DNA of 21,137 nucleotides from Tubiluchus corallicola (Eukaryota > Priapulida > Priapulimorpha > Priapulimorphida > Tubiluchidae), in NCBI GenBank assembly GCA_030141605.1, contig JAQGDQ010001919.1, positions 1 through 21,137 on the forward strand, written 5' to 3'. This document shows, one piece after another, positions 1 to 10,500 of this stretch. Positions within the stretch are counted from its first letter, which is position 1. Each line of letters starts with the position of its first letter. The notes under the pieces were generated by a model. That model had not been told where the DNA came from and did no database searches. It saw only the letters and a program-made list of their open reading frames with translations. The translations under genes and the position numbers were made by a program.

Positions 1-497
1 GATGCGTTCCAGAGGCAAAAATCAATACTGCTTGAATCATATACGTTAAACGGTCTATGAGTTTTTTCATATTTCTACTGATTAATTCCTTTCTACTTGC
101 TTGAAACCATCTATATGTCTTACTAACCTAGCTGTCACTTTCTCTTTCATTAACATTTAAGCGTAGGATTTAGATTTAGATTTTTAGATTTAATATTTTC
201 TTTCAAACTTCACAAAGTTCATATACACATCACAAATTAATACAAATAATACATTAAATCATGACACACAACAATAACACAAATAACGATATAACGATGT
301 AGGCAGCAGTTAAACAATAAACACCATAACACTGGCTTCACTGGGTGACCTTGGGAATTTTAGCTAGCCTGGTTACGATGTGAACAGATTGCAGGCAGAA
401 TTCTTTGCACAGAGTTTCTCCCAGGTCTCGTTTGATACAAATGCCAAACGGCTAGTTAGTAGTTAGTCGAGAAGCAAAAACGTGCTTGTATAATAAT
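1..497. other. No gene recognised (upstream intron or 5' flank)
   Basis: AT-rich unique-looking sequence with a small run of tttaga-type repeats near 165-200. No exon, RNA gene or element end could be supported. If SREK1 has an upstream exon, this would be intronic. Confidence 0.5.
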
Positions 498-1355
498 TAC
501 ATTGTTTACGTTACTAGTCGCGTCACATTGTTTACGTTACTAGTTATGTTAGATTGTTTACATTACTAGTTGCGTTACATTGTTTACGTTACTACTCACG
601 TTACATTGTTTACGTTACTAGTTACGTTAGATTGTTTACGTTACTACTCACGGTACATTGTTTACGTTACTACTCACGTTACGTTGTTTACGTTACTACT
701 CACGTTACGTTGTTTACGTTACTAGTCACGTTACGTTGTTTACGTTACTAGTCACGTTACGTTGTTTACGTTACTAGTCACGTTACGTTGTCTACGTTAC
801 TAGTCACGTTACGTTGTCTACGTTACTAGTCACGTTACATTGTTTACGTTACTAGTCACGTTACATTGTTTACGTTACTAGTCACGTTACATTGTTTACG
901 TTACTAGTCACGTTACATTGTTTACGTTACTAGTCACGTTACATTGTTTACGTTACTAGTCATGTTACATTGTTTAGTTTATTAGTCACGTTACATTGTT
1001 TACGTCACTAGTCACGTTACATTGTTTACGTTACTAGTCACGTTACATTGTTTACGTTACTAGTCACGTTACATTGTTTACATTACATTGTTTACGTTAC
1101 TAGTCACGTTACATTGTTTACGTTACTAGTCACGTTACATTGTTTAGTTTATTAGTCACGTTACATTGTTTACGTTACTAGTCACGTTACATTGTTTACG
1201 GCACTAGTCACGTTACATTGTTTACGTTATTAGTCATGTTACATTGTTTACATTACAAGTCACGTTACATTGTTTAGTTTATTAGTCACGTTACATTGTT
1301 TACGTCACTAGTCACGTTACATTGTTTACGTCACTAGTCACGTTACATTGTTTAC
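498..1355. repeat. 26-bp minisatellite, about 33 copies
   Basis: Head-to-tail units of the type ACATTGTTTACGTTACTAGT followed by CACGTT. Left-hand units vary more (TAGTTAGA, CTACTCAC variants) while the right-hand ones are nearly identical. A variant unit with TGTTTAGTTTATTAGTC recurs at about 971, 1141 and 1271, which shows multi-unit duplication inside the array. The 65-aa open frame across the left part is an artefact of the repeat. Confidence 0.95.
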
Positions 1356-1450
1356 AGTGCATCGTTAAATGAAAAAAAGGTGTCAAATAATCAGTGTCAT
1401 TGTCGTTAAACGGGGAGCTGTTAATTAATTTTTTTCTTTAGAAAACCATC

Positions 1451-1599
1451 ATGACTATTGAGACGGATTTAGAAAACAACTACGAGTATACTCACGTTGC
1501 CCAGGTGGTCAACGTAGCGCCATCTGTAACGCTCGATCAGCTACAGACCTTATTTGGACATTTGGGTAAAGTAGAAGAGATCAAGATGTATCCAACTGA
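1451..1599 (+). CDS. SREK1: SREK1 exon a: RRM1 first half
   Basis: Encodes 49 codons plus GA. The donor GTAAGTG begins at 1600. A strong acceptor (a T-rich tract ending ctttag at 1441) sits 9 nt before the ATG, so this is probably not the first transcribed exon. The frame stays open from 1442 (AAA ACC ATC ATG), so translation could begin in an upstream exon outside the window; the 1451 ATG is the first in-frame Met visible. Strongest match to SREK1 is from HVAQVVNV to KMYP. Confidence 0.85.
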
Positions 1600-4500
1600 G
1601 TAAGTGTCTTGTAAAGTCTTATTAAAGTGGCATGAGATCCTGACGCGCACTCGACTCTTGTCATCCAACTGCTGTTGAATGAAGAAAATTTGTGCAGTTG
1701 AGTTATAAGTTATAAGTTTATTAATTTCCACTCTGCATCTTACAGTTATAATAAAAATACAGATAAGTTCACTGAAGTAAATATAAATATAAATGCAATA
1801 TTATCCAGAAATTACAAAAGAGATTCTTATGCAGCATATACATGTGCAAATTACATTCCAGAATAATTTTCATGCATACAGTTTGAGCCTAAAAGCATAG
1901 CCTGACAGGCCAAACTGTACGTGGAAATCTTAAAAAAGTAAATAATGATAATATATACATAGAAGTGGGGGTAGTGAATGAAAGATGAAATGGAGCGAGA
2001 ACTAATAAAAACTGTGATCATGATTATAAAGTTGCTCCTAATATAACTCTTCGGCTGGAGTTGTACACTCACATCTCGGTTTGCCGGACCTCGCTTCTAC
2101 GGATGTCGGAAAAATCGGACAAAATCTGGACTGCTAAGAGTCTCGCATACTACGGACACAGTCCGTTGCTTCGCGAGCTGACCGCTAGTTGGCGGGCCGT
2201 CACTTTGTTTACATCCAAGCAGCGTGTAACGACACGTGTGCAGCTTGTTTGTCAGCGAGTTTAAGTAGTTTAATCCGCTTTTGTAAGCGTTATTTGAGTC
2301 ATTTGTCAACAGTATTTATATACTTTTGAATAGGAACAGCCCATACTTTTTGAGACAATTAGGCAATTGATTCTACATTGCCGTGAGTCTAACACTGTAC
2401 TGTATTGGCTTAGTATCGGTAAATACAGACATTCGGTATATTCGCACGGGCATCTCCCTGCTTTTTGTTCGGCAAACCGAGATATGAGTGTAACTGTTAG
2501 AGTGTTTAAACGTATTAAGAATTTCCGTTCTTTTGAAAGCAGTTATTGTGTAACCTACTTTCTACTGAACTCACTATAAGAAAAAAATATCTAATCTTTT
2601 CCACCAACTAAGTTCTGTCTGCTTATGTATGGTATTAATGCGCTTGTATTAAAACACAATGGTGCTGTGAGCTTTTGCGAAATTTAGTAAGAAATACATA
2701 CGTTCGTATTCAAGACTCTACAGGGTAATTTTTTGTACTAGAAGATATAACATCTATGTATTATAGTATAGCATAGTATAACGTGTGGGTCACGTACCAG
2801 TAAGCGGTTGCCATAGTATGTGAAAGTTCCAATCATTTTCACAACAGACCATACTAAGATATGATTGTGAATGTGGCAATGTTTAGGTTACAGCTCTTGC
2901 TTTAACTTTTTCAATACCATAACCATTTGCTGCATTTTGCATGGATTCATGAAGAACTGCTCTCACTAATCAGCAATTACATTTTATTTGATAATTAATC
3001 ATAAGTCATTTATTTCACATTACACATTTACAATAGTTTCATGTACAATATCTAGTGAAAGGGCCTACAATGAACATAATACAAATAGGAAATACTGCAC
3101 AGGAAAAGCCTCAAACACTGTTCACCTATACATGAAGGTAAATGTGTTGCGGGTAATCAAAAAGCAGGGCTTGTTAGATTGTCCCATGCAGTGAAAGAAA
3201 AAAAAGTAATGGAGATAATCTGAAAATTTAAAGTGAATCATGTGTATTGAAAAACAATAGTGCTTAAAATGGAATGATGTAATGAATGAAGCTCATATAT
3301 GGGATGATATAAAAGATAGAAAGACTATTATTTGTTGATAATATGCAAAATTAAGATAACTTGATTAAGCTAACACCACCGTTTTGCCGCCACTGCGAGG
3401 ACGGATAGTGATAGAAATTTTGATTACTCACTGATACTTACTTAAAATTTTATTTTTTAACATTTTTTTAAATCTAGTAATGGATCTGCGATTTTTTCCT
3501 GATTGACAAATCTCATTGCAGGCTTTTGGTCTTTGAAATATTATAAAATATATTATATACAAATATTATACAATTTTTATAGGTTTCTACTTCTCACACA
3601 ATGGATTTTCATGCTGAATTACATATGAAATGCAATTGCTTACCTTAGATAAATTAAAAATCGATTTTTGACTAAAAAATTGAAAAGGGTTTACAGCAAC
3701 TGCAGTGTTTGCACTGTAACAATGTACAGTATCACTTGTAATCAGCTAATGCAGAAAATGTCAACTATCCAGACACAACACTCTGATAAACTTTGGCCTC
3801 AAGTCTACTCTATTTTAAAGTAGAAATTCCTGTTAAGAGATGAAACAACCTTAATTTGTCCTTGTCTGATGAGCTGGTTTTTCCTGGAACTTTGTACAGT
3901 AGACAGTTCTCTTGTGCTGTAACAAGCAGGCGATCAATAATAGTGTGTACAATCACGCAAGTGTAAACCAGGCTAAGCTACTCAATAGGCTAAGTTGGAG
4001 TGACTGAAAAGGGTGTTTTTCTTAATTTTATCCAATTAAATCACTTATAAATGTTTAAACAAACAGCATGTTTGGATAGCCGAGATTCTCTTGAATAGAA
4101 CAGTACATAATTTGTAATCATTTAGTTATGTCTGTGCTCATACAGTAGCAGAAAAGTCACAAGTCTTATAAGACTTATTTTCAATGGTGCGGGTCCTGAA
4201 AGAGTTAATAGTATTTGTTTAAAAATTGTTCTGATACTTTTTGATACAATTACATGTAAAGTTACGGATGTGCAAGTACAGTAAGATAGTATATGTCAAT
4301 CAATCAATCAATTTATTTCATTCCAGCAATACATATACAACACATCAACGTACAATATTATTGAAACAAAAAGAAACAGTACAGGTAAAAAAACGTTGAT
4401 GAAGTCAAATTAACCAAATAAAAGAGTTGCTGTATGACACCTTGAAAGCTTGGCTTGTTAAGGTGGCAAAAATGAGTGAATGAAAGAATGGTTACGGTTA

Positions 4501-7500
4501 GTAGACATGATGGAATGGAAAAAATAGTAAGATTAGGGATAGGAAGAAGGAAGGAAGGGGAGGATGAGTGAATGAAAGAATTGTTAGGGTTAGTAGACAT
4601 GATGGAATGTAAAAAATAGTAAGATTAGGGATAGGAAGAAGGAAGGGAGGGGAGGATGAGTGAATGAAAGAATGGTTAGGGTTAGTAGACATGATGGAAT
4701 GGAAAAAATAGTAAGATTAGGGATAGGAAGAAGGAAGGGAGGGGAGGATGAGTGAATGAAAGAATGATTAGGGTTAGTAGACATGATGGAATGGAAAAAA
4801 TAGTAATATTAGGGATAGGAAGAAGGAAGGGAAGGGGGATGAGTGAACGAAAGAATGGTTAGGGTTAGTAGACATGATGGAATGGAAAAAATAGTAATAT
4901 TAGGGATAGGAAGAAGGAAGGGAGGGAAGGATGAGTGAATGAAAGAGTGGTTAGGGTTAGTAGACATGATGGAATGTAAAAAATAGTAAGATTAGGGATA
5001 GGAAGAAGGAAAAGAGGAGAAGAAACGACCACAGTGTATGTTTAATTTACATAGAGCTATATTAAAATAGCATTATAATTGATTGGAGGCCATATATTGC
5101 GACTGCATTAGACATGGAACCATTAAACTTGTATTATAAGTATGAATCAAAAATGGTCCTTTTCAAATACTTTTTGAAACTATAAATAGTTTTGTGTATT
5201 TTTACTTGGGCACTTATTTTATTCCAGTTATTGGGGGCTGTGAATTTAATAAAGGCTAATGTTTACTTGTTTGTTTACTTTTAGTGATGGATCCGGAAAT
5301 CCTAAGATTGCTTTTGTAAAATTTGCGGAGAAGGAAACGGTCGGCATGGCTCAGCATTTGACCAACGTGGTGTTTATCGATCGAGCGCTGATCGTGCTGC
5401 CATTTTACGAGGGTATCGTATTAATATTTATTTATTTACTTATTTATTCATTCGTGAAATTTTGCTGCTGTATAATTGTTGTGGAGATCGCTGACGTGAA
5501 GTAGAATTGCATAGAACATCGTAGAATGTTCCGTCGGAATGACCGCCTTACTGTCTGGATTGTCCTCGAACATTTGTTCCAGAAGTTTCTACAGCACTCT
5601 ATATAAGTCGAAGCAGGCTGCCGACACGTGATCGCACATCGCACACAGATCTAACACGGACTTGTACTTACGCATTTATACTTACTTAAACGTTTTCCAG
5701 ATTATCACGTTTAGTATAATCATTTCAACATTCCTTCATACTCCTGTGTTGTAGAATTCTCGCTTAATAAAGTAGTAATATTTAACGGCGTGTTTTCTGG
5801 TTTTCTCTACGAGCCTTCCGAGAGAAACAAAACACAACAATAATATGTACTCAAAGGTAACAATAATTAAGACATTCACACAGGTTATACAACATTATGC
5901 AGTAGAATACAACTTGGGTTGCCCAAAATTTTTTTCTGTCTAACCTCAAAAAAATTTTGTTTCCTCCCTCCCTGCTGTTGTCTTTTGAGCTCAGGAGGTA
6001 AGACAGAAACAAGTTTTTTTTAAGCTGGTCTTATCTTATTTGTGGGATGTCTCTTATTTTGCCAGAATCGTAGAATAATGTTTCAAGACTTTGATATTTA
6101 TGTAAACTTGTGTAAATTTGTGGGGGGGGGGGGGTAGATTGACGATATTAAAGAGAAATCAAAATGAAGAATGAAATTCCAAAATCTTAAACTAATCACC
6201 CTGGGGACAGCGCTAATTAGAAGTACTTAAAGAATTTTAAAGATTTTTGAATAAATTGATAAAATGATAAAAAAATTTACATGTATGCCTCAACTTTTCC
6301 ACCAAAGTAACAGGAATGACACATGAACACGGAGACACACATGAAATTAAGCAACACGAATATTTGCTAGTTCTGAAAGTATTTGGGAAGAGGATTTTCA
6401 CTTCTAGTGTGCTGTTTAGAATAAAATACTGCAAGTTAATTTTTAAATGGATACTTTCTGCCAAATCTAACATAATGGAAAAGTTGAAAATGGGCACTGG
6501 GGACACAGGAAAAACTTTCACAGGAACTGATTTCAGCCTCAGTAGAAATGTCCAAATCACTTTTCTGGCAACAAATACAACTGGAATAAATCTCTTTCTT
6601 TGGTGTCTACCAGTCATGAGACAGTATCGCACCAGAAACTTTGTTATTTAAAAAAATTATCCTGGGACAAAATTGTACGTTCTGTGTAGAATGACCCACA
6701 TAAGGAAAATGATGTTTAGAAATTTTAAGTTATTAACTATACGACTGAAGTAATTCGTTTGTATATTTTAATATTAGTGCTTTAATGAATGTAGAGAGTT
6801 TTGTACCTGTGCTTATAACTGTAGTAGTGGCGTGATTTGATCAAAAACTTATACTGATACCTCCGTCTGCTAAGATGGTCTTTCAACGTACGTCGCTTTT
6901 TTGTGTTGCAGACAAAATACCAGAGGAAGTTGAAGCACTGAAGATCCTAGCGTCGTCACCTGGTTGTGGCGTGCCGAGCTTAAACCTGGCTTCAAAATGG
7001 CCGCCTAATGTTGTAAATCAGGTACTGAGTTTTATACTTGTGTAAAATGATGTTGAAGTATTAATGATCTGTGTTTCTTTCTATGATGTAGCTCTCAACT
7101 AAAACTAGATTTTTCCTGCTGATTATCATACTTTTGCAGGGATGAGAATTTTCCATGGATACGCGAAATTCCGAGTTTTTGGAAGACCAGTGGGGCCATT
7201 TTTGTAAATCGTGTAAATTCGTTGAGAAAATTTTTAAGGACCCAGTACATTATTTCACCAAGTTGTCAATGCAGTTTTGTCATTATTAGTCATAACTTAG
7301 AAATGCTTTTTAATAGAAAAGTGACACTTGGCAAGCTGCAAGAGGGCCAAGTAAGCTAGTGCACCATCTTTGTTGATCTAGGGCTTGCTCAAATGACAGC
7401 CATTCAGGATGAGAAATCTATAAAAATTTTATTATTAACCGGTCCCCTCTTGCAAGAGGGCCCAGTAAGCAAGTGCAGCATCTTTGCTGATCTAGGGCTT

Positions 7501-10500
7501 GCTCAATTGATCTCTACCAGAGAAGACGACAGCCATTCAGGACGTGAAATCTATTATTAACCGGTCCCCTCTTTTACTTTTGCAGGTTCAAGGCGTCGGT
7601 CCCTCACAGATGATAATCACAATTGACCCCAAACTGTCAACTCTCAACTTACCGCCCTACCCACCCCTTCCAGCTGCGATAGACAGCAACAAACTTGAGG
7701 AAGTGAGAAGGACAGTATTCGTCGGTAATCTGAATCCAAAGGTAAATGTAAATTGTTATAACATGTTGCAATCATTTTATTGTAAAACGTATACAATGTT
7801 CACCTCAATCACAAAATTGAACAAACAGTCATAAAGTTAGCAATATGATATTTAACAGTAGAAATTTTGCATCCTTTCTCAATGCTTCTCTAGATCAACT
7901 GAAACTTGCATGCCTGGGAGAATAAAGTTGTAATCACATGACCAGAAATTCAAGTTCCTATTGGAAGGTATACAATGTTCACAGAAGATGGTGGAATGCA
8001 GAATAACTGTATAACTTGTTTCGTTACCATAAAAATTCTCTCCACACACACAGTGGCATAAAAGCAACAAACAATTTATTGAGAAAACCTTGCACTCAAG
8101 AACATAACCTTTAACATTGCTGTCTTTTGATCAACTGAAACTTGCATGCCTGAGAGAATAAAGCTGTAATCACATGACCAGACATACAAGTTCCTATTGG
8201 AAGGTACATCACATTCATGCATACAGACCATAAATGGAAAGGTCACCTATACTCTACAGACTACTAGTTAAACCAAAATCAAAGTCTACTTGGCTTCTTT
8301 GATAGCAGAATAAAGATTATTTGTTTACAGAAAGCTGTGTTATAATGTTATAATTTTTCTCTATTTAAACTTGAATAAGAGAGTTAGAACCAGAATTAAA
8401 GCATGAAATTAACAACCTAATTACTCTGATTAATGAATATCTATAAAAGCAAAAGAAACAATATTTAGAAACAAAAATCAATCTCTGACAAACTTTGTAC
8501 AATTAGAGTAAAACAACGACTGTAGATGGCAGCATCGTGAGGTCAGTATCGTATCGTGAGGTTAGTATCGCGATATGTATCGTATCGTGATACGTGTCGT
8601 ATCGTGAGGTTAGTATCACGATATGTATCATATCATGACTTAGGTGTATCGTTACAGCCCTATGAACTATGAACTATGAATTTTATTTCACACATCAAAA
8701 ATACAATATCAAACGTATTAATAATCTTTAAATAAAATAATTTGAGTAGTGCGAGGTGAGTGTACGATCATACGGTCATTAACACACTCACCTTACTTGA
8801 ATGAAAAAATGATTATAATTATGCATGCTTCTGTAGATAACTTAATGTAAATAAGGATGAAGTAAATGATGTAATAATTTGAGTAGTGCGAGGTGAGTGT
8901 ACGACCATACGGTCATTAACACACTCACCTTACTTAAATGAAAAAATGATTATAGTTATGCATGCTTCTGTAGATAACTTAATGTAAATAAGGATGAAGT
9001 AAATGATGTAATAATTTGAGTAGTGCGAGGTGAGTGTACGACCATACGGTCATTAACACACTCACCTTACTTAAATGAAAAAATGATTATAGTTATGCAT
9101 GCTTCTGTAGATAACTTAATGTAAATAAGGATGAAGTAAATGATGTAATAATTTGAGTAGTGCGAGGTGAGTGTACGACCATACGGTCATTAACACACTC
9201 ACCTTACTTAAATGAAAAAATGATTATAGTTATGCATGCTTCTGTAGATAACTTAATGTAAATAAGGATGAAGTAAATGATGTAATAACTTGAGTAGTGC
9301 GAGGTGAGTGTACGACCATACGGTCATTAACACACTCACCTTACTTAAATGAAAAAATGATTATAGTTATGCATGCTGCTGTAGATAACTTAATGTAAAT
9401 AAGGATGAAGTAAATGATGTAATAACTTGAGTAGTGCGAGGTGAGTGTACGACCATACGGTCATTAACACACTCACCTTACTTAAATGAAAAAATGATTA
9501 AAATTATGCATGCTTCTGTAGATAACTTAATGTAAATAAGGATGAAGTAAATGATGTAATAACTTGAGTAGTGCGAGGTGAGTGTACGACCATACGGTCA
9601 TTAACACACTCACCTTACTTAGATGAAAAAATGATTATAGTTATGCATGCTTCTGTAGATAACTTAATGTAAATAAGGATGAAGTAAATGATGTAATAAT
9701 TTTAGTAGTGCAAGGTGAGTGTACGACCATACGGTCATTAACACACTCACCTTACTTAAATGAAAAAATGATTATAGTTATGCATGCTTCTGTAGATAAC
9801 TTAATGTAAATAAGGATGAAGTAAATGATGTAATAATTTGAGTAGTGCGAGGTGAGTGTACGACCATACGGTCATTAACACACTCACCTTACATAAATGA
9901 AAAAATGATTATAGTTATGCATGCTTCTGTAGATAACTTAATGTAAATAAGGATGAAGTAAATGATGTAATAATTTTAGTAGTGCGAGGTGAGTGTACGA
10001 CCATACGGTCATTAACACACTCACCTTACTTAAAGGAAAAAATGATTATAGTTATGCATGCTTCTGTAGATAACTTAATGTAAATAAGGATGAAGTAAAT
10101 GATGTAATAATAGCAATGGTATAACAGCAATAAACCTGAAAGTTGAGAAAGGAAAACATAATATGTAATTACGACTTTGAGTGAACCTTAAAGAGTGAAA
10201 AAGAATTTCAAATAGTTACGAATTTAAATTATCTAATTATCTGTCAATGTACCACTTACTTGTATTACAATGCACCATATTACTTATTTGTATATACAAT
10301 GATTTACATATACACATATATGTACCCAAATTTAAATGGGGGATTATTATTATTATAATTCTTTATTTAAAATTTAAAATTTGATGCATATACAAATATT
10401 TACATAATATACATTCAGTGACCGTCTATTTGCTGGGTATGGTTAAAAAACTTTGTAAATAAAATAGCTGTTATATTCGTAAGACTTTTAAATACCAATA

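Noticed and set aside
4358-4784. Three - strand Ser/Pro/Leu-rich open frames starting MSTNPN
   Set aside because: They are the 92-bp repeat translated; starts are spaced exactly 92 bp apart.
4472-5015. Hammerhead-ribozyme-like GATGAG...GAAAG in the 92-bp unit
   Set aside because: The conserved CTGATGA core is absent and no stem II could be drawn between the two motifs.
6237-6651. Overlapping 131-codon (-) and 111-codon (+) open frames in a SREK1 intron
   Set aside because: No recognisable domain on either strand, and two opposite open frames over the same bases are expected by chance at this length.
8738-10113. CRISPR-like array of palindromic repeats
   Set aside because: There are no unique spacers; the whole 137-bp unit is repeated, and the genome is eukaryotic.
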